Origin: Arbacia lixula
Lineage: Eukaryota > Echinodermata > Echinoidea > Arbacioida > Arbaciidae
Direction: 5' to 3'
NCBI GenBank assembly: GCA_963669155.1
Contig: CAVLGW020000011.1
Coordinates: forward strand, 145,344-209,343
Length of the DNA: 64,000 nucleotides
In this document: positions 23,436 through 37,762 of the stretch, in pieces
Position numbering within the stretch: position 1 is the first letter of the stretch
Layout of the letters: every line of letters starts with the position of its first letter
Notes under the pieces: generated by a model
What the model was told of the DNA's origin: nothing
Databases searched by the model: none
Seen by the model: only the letters and a program-made list of their open reading frames with translations
Position numbers and translations under genes: made by a program

Positions 23436-26400
23436 ATGCTCGCATCACTGGACCTTCGAACCGGCGCATGCCGATAATTTGCAGAATTTCGATAATATAT
23501 TGAGTACCGTGTTTACATCCCACGCGTTTTCCGACACGACCGTGTTTTTCTAAGTAAAATTATACAATGGCTGGTACATTTCTGCGACCGCCCAGAAAAC
23601 ACGGAAGTACAAACACATGCTAAAAAGAACAAAATCAGAGATGTGCAACTGTGAAATATATATGTCTGCATTATGCCGCAACTTTTTTAATTAACGATCT
23701 TGCGAATATGTTTACTGATTTCTAAATACACAACACATCTCACACCTCATCTTTATTAACGCATATCGAGCAGAAATATATGGGATTGCTTTTTTGGATG
23801 CACTCGTTATTCCAAAGGATCGTTATTCCGAACGTTACGCAACAAATGCTCGGATTAACAAAATCTTTTTTTGTTTTCGGAATAACGAATATCAAGGTAT
23901 AGGCAATTTACGTGTTTCGGAATGAGGAAGCTTCGGAATAACGAGCCTTCGGAATAACGAACCTTCAGAATATCGAACTGTACCCTTGTTTTCATGGTAG
24001 GGTGCCGGTTTGTAGAGCAATCATGTATTTCAGTAAATGTAAATAATTCAATCGTTCAGATGAGCAAAAACGTTTTCAAAGTAAAGCCTTCGTCATGTCA
24101 ATAACCACGACTAAACTATTTGCTTGTTTCCTTTCATACCTCTGCCTCAAAAAAAAAAAATCAGCGAAAAGCTGAGCGGGTGAGTATTTTTGTCTGCTGT
24201 ATGATCTAGTACGTGTGATATATTTATACCTATTGAAATGGTCAACATACATTATTCTTTACCGTTTAGTGTAATCGTGAACAATTATATTAGTATTTAA
24301 AATGCAATGAAATAACCACATTTCCAAATGGAAAATTGATTGAATAATGAACGAATTCAGTCAAATGATTTAATCGATTAATGATATCAGTTAATGATTC
24401 TGGTTTAACTGACTTAAAGTATAGTCATTCGTTACAATCTAATTATAAACATACGTGAGCATGTTGTTAACATATAACGGGTTGGGCCATTTCCTGACCT
24501 ACTTTTATCTGACCTAGTCTTTCTGACCCAGTTTTTTTGCCATTCACTCAGTACGGCCTCTGTTATTGGCTACTGTGCTAATGAATATTCAAGACTATGG
24601 TATGGCTTGTCGAACATTCGCGCCGGCGCGCCCAAAGAGGCGGCCAGGAGGCGCAATTTTTTCGAACATTCGCGCCGGCGCGCCCAAAGAGGCAACCAGG
24701 AGGCGCAATGTTTTCGAACATTCGCGCCGGCGCGCCCAAAGAGGCGGCCAGGAAGCGCAATTTTTTTTTTTACACGCTAGCTCATAGACGCCAGCGCTTT
24801 TCACAGCTGAGAGAGAAATCCTTGCTCTCTGCAATCGGCCACAGCCTGCGAGAGCACGCTCATGCCGATATCAGCTATTCCTTTGTACCATTGTATGTGG
24901 GTAATGAGTTGATATAAGGACACTAGAAAACCTATTACTGTGCACAAATGCCATGTTGTGATAAAAAGTTGAGTAAATAGATATGTGTTTGTGTTATAAT
25001 TATTTCATGTTTGCTAGGTTTTATTAGACTATTTATTATTTTTTTATCTGTCCCTCCCGACATGATGCTCTATATCCCCTAGAACAAAATGGAATCTCCC
25101 GTCTCTTTTTCCCCAAATCTCGCTAGAGAAAAAAATATTGGAGTCATCGACTGTTTGATAGGGGTGCATAATAAATTTCTACCAAAAATATTCCTCATTC
25201 AATCATTCAATAACATTTTCATGAGATAATGTATTCTTCAATAATACAACAAGGATAAACAAACTCACTTTTATCTTATTGTCCAACAAGAATCCAGTGT
25301 TTTTTACATTATATTTTCTTTCTGAGAGCACCGTCCCCTTTTTCTGTAGTGGAGCAGTCCGGCGCCGGCAATTCCCGCGTGGACTAGCGCGCCTCCAGCT
25401 CACCAGCTCCTGGCGATGGCCGCCTCTTTGGCCGGCGCGACGTTCGACAAGCCATACCATAGTCTTGAATATTCATTAGTACAGTAGCCAATAACAGAGG
25501 CCGTCTCATGAAAACTGCCTCGTGTACAAAATGAATGGCAAAAAACTGGGTCAGAAAGACTAGGTCAGATTAAAAGTAGGTCAGGAAATGGCCTAACCCA
25601 CATATAACCCTGCTCAATTTAAATGACCATGACTACACATATGTACTATGAATCGATAATTGTAGAATAATATATGTACTTGTACAGGAAGTCTTGTGAA
25701 TGCAGATTGATTTTTTTTTTATTTAATTTCTGTTGTTGCTTTTAAGTTATAGTTATCACGCAGTTTCGCTGCATTCTATACCAAATTAAAATAATAGCGT
25801 TAAATTCCTTAGCCTAGATGTTATTTTAGATTGGAATATATTTATGTGATTCTAATTTGTGAGAAAGTATTGAAGTACAACATGTTAAGCATTTTGAATT
25901 CCTTGAGCACGTGTTTAAATTTGCATGGCAGGTGTGATGCGTCGCACAATTACGTGTCAATGTAATTTGTTACACATGATTGAGGAAGTGCTGAAATAAA
26001 TATATTGATGATAGATTGATGTGTTTTGTATAATTAACTTTTTCGATTCGATTTAGACCTAAAACTCTTGTTTCTTGTTCGATTATGTCTAATATTTCTT
26101 TAAAAAGTCTTCTTTCAATTTTTGATTATTTTCATTTGTTTTACCTTAAAAAGCGGAATTCCGAAGTTTAAGGCAGAACAATAGGCTCCTAACGTTTGAA
26201 ATATATTGATTGTACATGTTGTGTCGTCTGCTGTGCGCATATTCATTACCCTATCACATAAGATGCGTGAGCCCGAGACAAGCCCGCCTTTTTTTTTTTG
26301 GATATATTCGTACCAAGGTAACCAGGTAAAAAAAGGACATTTCAGTCTCAAGCTAGCACAATAATACACTGTAAATAGCATTTATTTGAAATTTAAGATT

Positions 26401-26455
26401 AGGGCGAAACTGTCAAAGAAATTGTGATTTAAACATAGCTCGGAAAACGCCATAT
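23436..26455 (+). repeat. Satellite monomer 9 (with 1121-bp element)
   Basis: Fourth element-bearing monomer, 3020 bp, with the same diagnostic variants as monomers 1, 4 and 7. Confidence 0.95.
24479..25599 (+). mobile_element. 1121-bp TIR element, copy 4
   Basis: Uninterrupted copy with the ACATATAAC duplication at 24470-24478 and 25600-25608. It is the last element-bearing monomer; none occurs to the right of 25600. Confidence 0.92.
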
Positions 26456-28344
26456 ATGCTCGCATCACTGGACCTTCGAACCGGCGCATGCCGATAATTT
26501 GCAGAATTTCGATAATATATTGAGTACCGTGTTTACATCCCACGCGTTTTCCGACACGACCGTGTTTTTCTAAGTAAAATTATACAATGGCTGGTACATT
26601 TCTGCGACCGCCCAGAAAACACGGAAGTACAAACACATGCTAAAAAGAACAAAATCAGAGATGTGCAACTGTGAAATATATATGTCTGCATTATGCCGCA
26701 ACTTTTTTAATTAACGATCTTGCGAATATGTTTACTGATTTCTAAATACACAACACATCTCACATCTCATCTTTATTAACGCATATCGAGCAGAAACATA
26801 TGGGATTGTTTTTTTGGATGCACTCGTTATTCCAAAGGATCGTTATTCCGAACGTTACGCGACAAATGCTCGGATTAACAAAATCTTTTTTTGTTTTCGG
26901 AATAACGAATATCAAGCTATAGGCAATTTACGTGTTTCGGAATGAGGAAGCTTCGGAATAACGAGCCTTCGGAATAACGAACCTTCAGAATATCGAACTG
27001 TACCCTTGTTTTCATGGTAGGGTGCCGGTTTGTAGAGCAATCATGTATTTCAGTAAATGTAAATAATTCAATCGTTCAGATGAGCAAAAACGTTTTCAAA
27101 GTAAAGCCTTCGTCATGTCAATAACCACGACTAAACTATTTGCTTGTTTCCTTTCATACCTCTGCCTCAAAAAAAAAAATCAGCGAGAAGCTGAGTGGGT
27201 GAGTATTTTTGTCTGCTGTATGATCTAGTACGTGTGATATATTTATACCTATTGAAATGGTCAACATACATTATTCTTTACCGTTTAGTGTAATCGTGAA
27301 CAATTATATTAGTATTTGAAATGCAATGAATTAACCACATTTCCAAATGGAAAATTGATTGCATAATGAACGAATTCAGTCAAATGATTTAATCGATTAA
27401 TGATATCAGTTAAGAATTCTTGTTAAACTGACTTAAAGTACAATCATTCGTTACAATCTAATTATAAACATACCTGAGCATGTTGTTAACATATAACCCT
27501 GCTCAATTTAAATGACCATGACTAGACATATGTGCTATGAATCGATAAATGTAGAATAATATATGTACTTGTACAGGAGGTCTTGTGAATGCCGATTGAT
27601 TTTTCTTCATTTAATTTCTGTTGTTGCTTTTAAGTTATAGCTATCACGCAGTTTCGCTGCATTCTATACCAAATTAAAATAATAGCGTTAAATTGTTTAG
27701 CCTAGATGTTATTTTAGATTGGCATATATTTATGTGATTCTAATTTGTGAGAAAGTATTGAAGTACAACATGTTAGGCATTTTGAATTCCTTAAGCACGT
27801 GCTTAAATTTGCATGTGCAGGTGTGATGCGTCGCACAATTACGTGTCAATGTAATTTGTTACACATGATTTAGGAAGTGCTGAAATATATCTATTGATGA
27901 TAGATTGTTGTGTTTTGTATATTTAACTTTTTCGATTCGATTTAGACCTAAAACTCTTGTTTCTTGTTCGATTATGTCTAATATTTCTTTGAAAAGTCTT
28001 CTTTCAATTGTTGATTATTTTCATTTGTTTTACCTTAAAAAGCGGAATTCCGAAGTTTGAGGCAGAACAATAGGCTCCTAACGTTTGAAATATATTGATT
28101 GTACATGTTGTGTCGTCTGCTGTGCGCATATTCATTACCCTATCACATAAGATGCGTGAGCCCTAGACCGGCCCGCCTGTTTTCTTTTGGATATATTCGT
28201 ACCAAGGTAACCAGGTACAAAAAAGACATTTCAGTCTCAAGCTAGCACAATAATACACTGTAAATAACATTTATTTCAAATTTAAGATTAGGGCGAAACT
28301 GTCAAAGAAATTGTGATTTAAACATAGCTCGGAAAACGCCATAT
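26456..28344 (+). repeat. Satellite monomer 10
   Basis: Monomer of 1889 bp, close to monomer 5 (shared TTCTTGTTAAACTG and GATAGATTGTTGTG variants). This supports the same higher-order register as the left part of the array. Confidence 0.95.
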
Positions 28345-30239
28345 ATGCTCGCATCACTGGACCTTCGAACCGGCGCATGCCGATAATTTGCAGAATTTCG
28401 ATAATATATTGAGTACCGTGTTGACATCCCACGCGTTTTCCGACACGACCGTGTTTTTCTAAGTAAAATGATACAATGGCTGGTACATTTCTGCGACCGC
28501 CCAGAAAACACGGAAGTACAAACACATGCTAAAAAGAACAAAATCAGAGATGTGCAACTGTGAAATATATATGTCTGCATTATGCCGCAACTTTTTTAAT
28601 TAACGATCTTGCGAAGATGTTTACTGAATTCTAAATACACAACACATCTCACATCTCATCTTTATTAACGCATATCGAGCAGAAACATATGGGATTGTTT
28701 TTTTGGATGCACTCGTTATTCCAAAGGATCGTTATTCCGAACGTTACGTGACAAATGCTCGGATTAACAAAATCTTTTTTTGTTTTCGGAATAACGAATA
28801 TCAAGGTATAGGCAATTTACGTGTTTCGGAATGAGGAAGCTTCGGAATAACGAGCCTTCGGAATAACGAACCTTCGGAATATCGAACTGTACCCTTGTTT
28901 TCATGGTAGGGTGCCGGTTTGTAGAGCAATCATGTATTTCAGTAAATGTCAATAATTAAATCGTTCAGATGAGCAAACACGTTTTGAAAGTAAAGCCTTC
29001 GTCATGTCAATAACCACGACTAAACTATTTGCTTGTTTCCTTTCATACCTCTGCCTCAAAAAAAAAAAGCAGCGAGAAGCTGAGCGGGTGAGTATTTTTG
29101 TCTGCTGTATGATCTAGTACGTGTGATATATTTATACCTATTGAAATGGTCAACATACATTATTCTTTACCGTTTAGTGTAATCGTGAACAATTATATTA
29201 ATATTTGAAATGCAATGAATTAACCACATTTCCAAATGGAAAATTGATTGCATAATGAACGAATTCAGTCAAATGATTTAATCGATTAATGATATCAGTT
29301 AATAAATCTTGTTAAACTGACTTAAAGTACAATCATTCGTTACAATCTAATTATAAACATACCTGAGCATGTTGTTAACATATAACCCTGCTCAATTTAA
29401 ATGATCATGACTAGACATATGTGCTATGAATTGATAAATGTAGAATAATATATGTACTTGTACAGGAGGTCTTGTAAATGCCGATTGATTTTTCTTCATT
29501 TAATTTCTGTTGTTGCTTTTAAGTTATAGCTATCACGCAGTTTCGCTGCATTCTATACCAAATTAAAATAATAGCGTTAAATTGTTTAGCCTAGATGTTA
29601 TTTTAGATTGGCATATATTTATGTGATCCTAATTTGTGAGAAAATATTGAAGTACAACATGTTAGGCATTTTGAATTCCTTGAGCACGTGCTTAAATTTG
29701 CATGTGCAGGTGTGATGCGTCGCACAATTACGTGTCAATGTAATTTGTTACACATGATTTAGGAAGTGCTGAAATATATATATTGATGATAGATTGATGT
29801 GTTTTGTATATTTAACTTTTTCGATTCGATTTAGACCTTAAACTCTTGTTTCTTGTCGGATTATGTCTAATATCTCTATGAAAAGTCTTCTTTCAATTGT
29901 TGATTATTTTCATTTGATTTACCTAAAAAAGCAGAATTCCGAAGTTTGAGGCAGAACAATAGGCTGCTAACGTTTGAAATATATTGATTGTACATGTTGT
30001 GTCGTCTGCTGTGCGCATATTCATTACCCTATCACATAAGATGCGTGAGCCCTAGACCGGCCCACCTGTTTTCTTTTGGATATATTCGTACCAAGGTAAC
30101 CAGGTACAAAAAAGACATTTCAGTCTCAAGCTAGCACAATGATACACTGTACTGGTAAATAACATTTATTTGAAATTTAAGATTAGGGCGAAACTGTCAA
30201 AGAAATTGTGATTTAAACATAGTTCGGAAAACGCCATAT
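28345..30239 (+). repeat. Satellite monomer 11
   Basis: Monomer of 1895 bp. Near 30150 it carries an ACTGGT insertion (CACTGTACTGGTAAATAAC) that recurs only in monomer 15 near 37673. Confidence 0.95.
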
Positions 30240-32131
30240 ATGCTTGCATCACTGGACCTTCGAACCGGCGCATGCCGATAATTTGCAGAATTTCGATAAT
30301 ATATTGAGTACCGTGTTGACATCCCACGCGTTTTCCGACACGACCGTGTTTTTCTAAGTAAATTTATACAATGGCTGGTCCATTTCTGCGACCGCCCAGA
30401 AAACACGGAAGTACAAACACATGCTAAAAAGAACAAAATCAGAGATGTGCAACTGTGAAATATATATGTCCGCATTATGCCGCAACTTTTTACAGTAACG
30501 ATCTTGCGAATATGTTTACTGATTTCTAAATACACAACACATCTCACATCTCATCTTTATTAACGCATATCGAGCAGAAACATATGGGATTGTTTTTTTG
30601 GATGCACTCGTTATTCCAAAGGATCGTTATTCCGAACGTTACGTGACAAATGCTCGGATTAACAAAATCTTTTTTTGTTTTCGGAATAACGAATATCAAG
30701 GTATAGGCAATTTACGTGTTTCGGAATGAGGAAGCTTCGGAATAACGAGCCTTCAGAATAACGAACCTTCGGAATATCGAACTGTACCCTTGTTTTCATG
30801 GTAGGGTGCCGGTTTGTAGAGCAATCATGTATTTCAGTAAATGTCAATAATTAAATCGTTCAGATGAGCAAACACGTTTTGAAAGTAAAGCCTTCGTCAT
30901 GTCAATAACCACGACTAAACTATTTGCTTGTTTCCTTTCATACCTCTGCCTCAAAAAAAAAAAAAATCAGCGAGAAGCTCAGCGGGTGAGTATTTTTGTC
31001 TGCTGTATGATCTAGTACGTGTGATATATTTATACCTATTGAAATGGTCAACATACATTATTCTTTACCGTTTAGTGTAATCGTGAACAATTATATTAGT
31101 ATTTGAAATGCAATGAATTAACCACATTTCCAAATGGCAAATTGATTGCATAATGAACGAATTCAGTCAAATGATTTAATCGATTAATGATATCAGTTAA
31201 TAATTCTGGTTTAACTGACTTAAAGTACAATCATTCGTTACAATCTAAATATAAACATACCTGAGCATGTTGTTAACATATAACCCTGCTCAATTTAAAT
31301 GACCATGACTAGACATATGTACTATGAATCGATAAATGTAGAATAATATATGTACTTGTACAGGAGGTCTTGTAAATGCCGATTGATTTTTCTTCATTTA
31401 ATTTCTGTTGTTGCTTTTAAGTTATAGCTATCACGCAGTTTCGCTGCATTCTATACCAAATTAAAATAATAGCGTTAAATTGTTTAGCCTAGATGTTATT
31501 TTAGATTGGCATATATTTATGTGATCCTAATTTGTGAGAAAATATTGAAGTACAACATGTTAGGCATTTTGAATTCCTTGAGCACGTGCTTAAATTTGCA
31601 TGTGCAGGTGTGATGCGTCGCACAATTACGTGTCAATGTAATTTGTTACACATGATTTAGGAAGTGCTGAAATATATATATTGATGATAGATTGATGTGT
31701 TTTGTATATTTAACTTTTTCGATTCGATTTAGATTTAAAACTCTTGTTTCTTGTCGGATTATGTCTAATATCTCTATGAAAAGTCTTCTTTCAATTGTTG
31801 ATTATTTTCATTTGATTTACCTAAAAAAGCAGAATTCCGAAGTTTGAGGCAGAACAATAGGCTCCTAACGTTTGAAATATATTGATTGTACATGTTGTGT
31901 CGTCTGCTGTGCGCATATTCATTACCCTATCACATAAGATGCGTGAACCCTAGACCGGCCCGCCTGTTTTCTTTTGGATATATTCGTACCAAGGTAACCA
32001 GGTAAAAAAAAGACATTTCAGTCTCAAGCTAGCACAATAATACACTGTAAATAACATTTATTTGAAATTTAAGATTAGGGCGAAACTGTCAAAGAAATTG
32101 TGATTTAAACATAGATCGGAAAACGCCATAT
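30240..32131 (+). repeat. Satellite monomer 12
   Basis: Shares CCGCATTATGCCGCAACTTTTTACA(G/T)TAACG and CTTGTCGGATTATG variants with monomer 16. This marks the start of the 7.52-kb higher-order unit. Confidence 0.95.
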
Positions 32132-34009
32132 ATGCTTGCCTCACTGGACCTTCGAACCGGCGCATGCCGATAAATTGTAAAATTTCGATAAAACATTGAG
32201 TACCGTGGTGACATCCCACGCGTTTTCCGACACGACCGTGTTTTTCTAAGTAAAATTATACGATGGCTGGACCATTTCTGCGACCGCCCAGAAATCACGG
32301 AAGTACAAACACATGTTAAAAAAAACAAAATCAGAGATGTGCAACTGTGAAATATATGTGTCCGCATTATGCCGCATCTTTTTGGAATAACGATCTTGCG
32401 AATATGTTTACTAATTTCTAAATACACAACACATCTCACATTCCATCTTTATTAACGCATATCGATTACAAACACATGGTATTGTTTTTTGGGGGAAACA
32501 CTCGTTATTGCAATGGATCGTTATTCCGAACGTTAAGCGACAAATGCTCGGATTAACGAAATCTTTTCTTGTTTTCGGACTAACGAATATCAAGGTATAG
32601 GCAATTTACGTGTTTCGGAATGAGGAAGCTTCGGAATAACGAGCCTTCGGAATAACGAACCTTCAGAATATCGAACTGTAACCTTGTTTTCATGGTAGGG
32701 TGCCGGTTTGTAGAGCAATCATGTATTTCAGTAAATGTCAATAATTCAATCGTTCAGATGAGCAAAAACGTTTTGAAAGTAAAGCCTTCGTCATGTCAAT
32801 AACCACGACTAAACTATTTGCTTGTTTCCTTTCATACCTCTGCCTCAAAAAAAAAAAAAATCAGCTAGAAGCTGAGTGGGTGAGTATTTTTGTCTGCTGT
32901 ATGATCTAGTACGTGTGATATATTTATACCTATTGAAATGGTCAACATACATTATTCTTTACCGTTTAGTGTAATCGTGAACAATTATATTAGTATTTGA
33001 AATGCAATGAATTAACCACATTTCCAAATGGAAAATTGATTGCATAATGAACGAATTCAGTCAAATGATTTAATCGATTAATGATATCAGTTAATAATTC
33101 TTGTTTAACTGACTTAAAGTACAATCATTCGTTACAATCTAATTATAAACATACCTGAGCATGTTGTTAACATATAACCCTGCTCAATTTAAATGACCAT
33201 GACTAGACATATGTGCTATGAATCGATAAATGTAGAATAATATATGTACTTGTACAGGAGGTCTTGTAAATGCCGATTGATTTTTCTTCATTTAATTTCT
33301 GTTGTTGCTTTTAAGTTATAGCTATCACGCAGTTTCGCTGCATTCTATACCAAATTAAAATAATAGCGTTAAATTCTTTAGCCTAGATGTTATTTTATGT
33401 GATCCTAATTTGTGAGAAAGTATTGAAGTACAACATGTTAGGCATTTTGAATTCCTTGAGCACGTGCTTAAATTTGCATGTGCAGGTGTGATGCTTTGCA
33501 CAATTACGTGTCAGTGTAATTTGTTGCACATGATTTAGGAAGTGCTGAAATATATATATTGATGATAGATTGATGTGTTTTGTATATTAAACTTTTTCGA
33601 TTCGGTTTAGACCTAAAACTCTTGTTTCTTGTTCGATTATGTCTAATATTTCTTTGAAAAGTCTTCTTTCAATTGTTGATTATTTTCATTTGTTTTACCT
33701 TAAAAAGCGGAATTCCGAAGTTTGAGGCAGAACAATAGGCTCCTAACGTTTGAAATATATTGATTGTACATGTTGTGTCGTCTGCTGTGCGCATATTCAT
33801 TACCCTATCACATAAGATGCGTGAGCTCTAGACCGGCCCGCCTGTTTTCTTTTGGATATATTCGTACCAAGGTAACCAGGTACAAAAAAGACATTTCAGT
33901 CTCAAGCTAGCACAATAATACACTGTAAATAACATTTATTTCAAATTTAAGATTACAGCGAAACTGTCAAAGAAATTGTGATTTAAACATAGCTCGGAAA
34001 ACGCCATAT
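32132..34009 (+). repeat. Satellite monomer 13 (subtype B)
   Basis: Subtype B features are TAAATTGTAAAATTTCG, CATCTTTTTGGAATAACG, CGATTACAAACACATGG and GGGGGAAACACTCG. A small deletion also removes the GATTGGCATATATTT stretch near 33395. Closest to monomer 17. Confidence 0.95.
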
Positions 34010-35883
34010 ATGCTTGCATCACTGGACCTTCGAACCGGCGCATGCCGATAATTTGCAGAATTTCGATAATATATTGAGTACCGTGTTGACATCCCACGCG
34101 TTTTCCGACACGACCGTGTTTTTCTAAGTAAAATTATACAATGGCTGGTCCATTTCTGCGACCGCCCAGAAAACACGGAAGTACAAACACAGGCTAAAAA
34201 GAACAAAATCAGAGATGTGCAACTGTGAAATATATATGTCTGCATTATGCCGCAACTTTTTTAATTAACGATCTTGCGAATATGTTTACTGATTTCTAAA
34301 AACACAACACATCTCACATCTCATCTTTATTAACGCATATCGAGCAGAAACATATGGGATTGTTTTTTTGGATGCACTCGTTATTCCAAAGGATCGTTAT
34401 TCCGAACGTTACGTGACAAATGCTCGGATTAACAAAATCTTTTTTTGTTTTCGGAATAACGAATATCAAGGTATAGGCAATTTACGTGTTTCGGAATGAG
34501 GAAGCTTCGGAATAACGAGCCTTCGGAATAACGAGCCTTCGGAATATCGAACTGTACCCTTGTTTTCATGGTAGGGTGCCGGTTTGTAGAGCAATCATGT
34601 ATTTCAGTAAATGTCAATAATTCAATCGTTCAGATGAGCAAAAACGTTTTGACAGTAAAGCCTTCGTCATGTCAATAACCACGACTAAACTATTTGCTTG
34701 TTTCCTTTCATACCTCTGCCTCAAAAAAAAAAAATCAGCGAGAAGCTGAGCGGGTGAGTATTTTTGTCTGCTGTATGATCTAGTACGTGTGATATATTTA
34801 TACCTATTGAAATGGTCAACATACATTATTCTTTACCGTTTAGTGTAATCGTGAACAATTATATTAGTATTTGAAATGCAATGAATTAACCACATTTCCA
34901 AATGGAAAATTGATTGCATAATGAACGAATTCAGTCAAATGATTTAATCGATTAATGATATCAGTTAATAATTCTTGTTAAACTGACTTAAAGTACAATC
35001 ATTCGTTACAATCTAATTATAAACATACCTGAGCATGTTGTTAACATATAACCCTGCTCAATTTAAATGACCATGACTAGAAATATGTACTATGAATCGA
35101 TAAATGTAGACTAATATGTGTACTTGTACAGGAGGTCTTGTAAATGCCGATTGATTTTTCTTCATTTAATTTCTGTTGTTGCTTTTAAGTTATAGCTATC
35201 ACGCCGTTTCGCTGCATTCTATACCAAATTAAAATAATAGTGTTAAATTCTTTAGCCTAGATGTTATTTTATGTGATCCTAATTTGTGAGAAAGTATTGA
35301 AGTACAACATGTTAGGCATTTTGAATTCCTTGAGCACGTGCTTAAATTTGCATGTGCAGGTGTGATGCTTTGCACAATTACGTGTCAATGTAATTTGTTG
35401 CACATGATTTAGGAAGTGCTGAAATATATATATTGATGATAGATTGATGTGTTTTGTATATTTAACTTTTTCGATTCGGTTTAGACCTAAAACTCTTGTT
35501 TCTTGTTCGATTATGTCTAATATTTCTTTGAAAAGTCTTCTTTCAATTGTTGATTATTTTCATTTGTTTTACCTTAAAAAGCGGAATTCCGAAGTTTGAG
35601 GCAGAACAATAGGCTCCTAACGTTTGAAATATATTGATTGTACATGTTGTGTCGTCTGCTGTGCGCATATTCATTACCCTATCACATAAGATGCGTGAGC
35701 CCTAGAACGGCCCGCCTGTTTTCTTTTGGATATATTCGTAACAAGGTAACCAGGTAAAAAAAAGACATTTCAGTCTCAAGCTAGCACAATAATACACTGT
35801 AAATAACATTTATTTGAAATTTAAGATTAGGGCGAAACTGTCAAAGAAATTGTGATTTAAACATAGCTCGGAAAACGCCATAT
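34010..35883 (+). repeat. Satellite monomer 14
   Basis: Subtype A first half with the same small deletion near 35270; 1874 bp. Confidence 0.95.
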
Positions 35884-37762
35884 ATGCTCGCATCACTGGA
35901 CCTTCGAACCGGCGCATGCCGATAATTTGCAGAATTTCGATAATATATTGAGTACCGTGTTTACATCCCACGCGTTTTCCGACACGACCGTGTTTTTCTA
36001 AGTAAAATTATACAATGGCTGGTACATTTCTGCGACCGCCCAGAAAACACGGAAGTACAAACACATGCTAAAAAGAACAAAATCAGAGATGTGCAACTGT
36101 GAAATATATATGTCTGCATTATGCCGCAACTTTTTTAATTAACGATCTTGCGAAGATGTTTACTGAATTCTAAATACACAACACATCCCACATCTCATCT
36201 TTATTAACGCATATCGAGCAGAAACATATGGGATTGTTTTTTTGGATGCACTCGTTATTCCAAAGGATCGTTATTCCGAACGTTACGCGACAAATGCTCG
36301 GATTAACAAAATCTTTTTTTGTTTTCGGAATAACGAATATCAAGCTATAGGCAATTTACGAGTTTCGGAATGAGGAAGCTTCGGAATAACGAGCTTTCGG
36401 AATAACGAGCCTTCGGAATATCGAACTGTACCCTTGTTTTCATGGTAGGGTGCCGGTTTGTAGAGCAATCATGTATTTCAGTAAATGTCAATAATTAAAT
36501 CGTTCAGATGAGCAAAAACGTTTTGACAGTAAAGCCTTCGCCATGTCAATAACCACGACTAAACTATTTGCTTGTTTCCTTTCATACCTCTGCCTCAAAA
36601 AAAAAAAATCAGCGAGAAGCTGAGCGGGTGAGTATTTTTGTCTGCTGTATGATCTAGTACGTGTGATATATTTATACCTATTGAAATGGTCAACATACAT
36701 TATTCTTTACCGTTTAGTGTAATCGTGAACAATTATATTAGTATTTGAAATGCAATGAATTAACCACATTTCCAAATGGAAAATTGATTGCATAATGAAC
36801 GAATTCAGTCAAATGATTTAATCGATTAATGATATCAGTTAATAATTCTGGTTTAACTGACTTAAAGTACAATCATTCGTTACAATCTAATTTTAAACAT
36901 ACCTGAGCATGTTGTTAACATATAACCCTGCTCAATTTAAATGACCATGACTAGACATATGTACTATGAATCGATAAATGTAGACTAATATGTGTACTTG
37001 TACAGGAGGTCTTGTAAATGCCGATTAATTTTTCTTCATTTAATTTCTGTTGTTGCTTTTAAGTTATAGCTGTCACGCAGTTTCGCTGCATTCTATACCA
37101 AATTAAAATAATAGCGTTAAATTCTTTAGCCTAGATGTTATTTTATGTGATCCTAATTTGTGAGAAAGTATTGAAGTACAACATGTTAGGCATTTTGAAT
37201 TCCTTGAGCACGTGCTTAAATTTGCATGTGCAGGTGTGATGCTTGCACAATTACGTGTCAATGTAATTTGTTGCACATGATTTAGGAAGTGCTGAAATAT
37301 ATATATTGATGATAGATTGATGTGTTTTGTATATTTAACTTTTTCGATTCGATTTAGACCTAAAACTCTTGTTTCTTGTTCGATTATGTCTAATATTTCT
37401 TTGAAAAGTCTTCTTTCAATTGTTGATTATTTTCATTTGTTTTACCTTAAAAAGCGGAATTCCGAAGTTTGAGGCAGAACAATAGGCTCCTAACGTTTGA
37501 AATATATTGATTGTACATGTTGTGTCGTCTGCTGTGCGCATATTCATTACCCTATCACATAAGATGCGTGAGCTCTAGACCGGCCCGCCTGTTTTCTTTT
37601 GGATATATTCGTACCAAGGTAACCAGGTAAAAAAAAGACATTTCAGTCTCAAGCTAGCACAATGATACACTGTACTGGTAAATAACATTTATTTGAAATT
37701 TAAGATTAGGGCGAAACTGTCAAAGAAATTGTGATTTAAACATAGCTCGGAAAACGCCATAT
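35884..37762 (+). repeat. Satellite monomer 15
   Basis: Subtype A, 1879 bp. It carries the small deletion near 37140 and the ACTGGT insertion near 37673 also seen in monomer 11. Confidence 0.95.

Noticed and set aside
30197-30547. Recurring minus-strand frame of 92-116 codons in many monomers (also 15076, 32089, 37720, 39610, 47938, 49828) as a gene family
   Set aside because: Recurrence follows from tandem duplication. Length varies with small indels, replacement changes are frequent, starts are not conserved and no domain is visible. A codon-level selection test would be needed to revive it.
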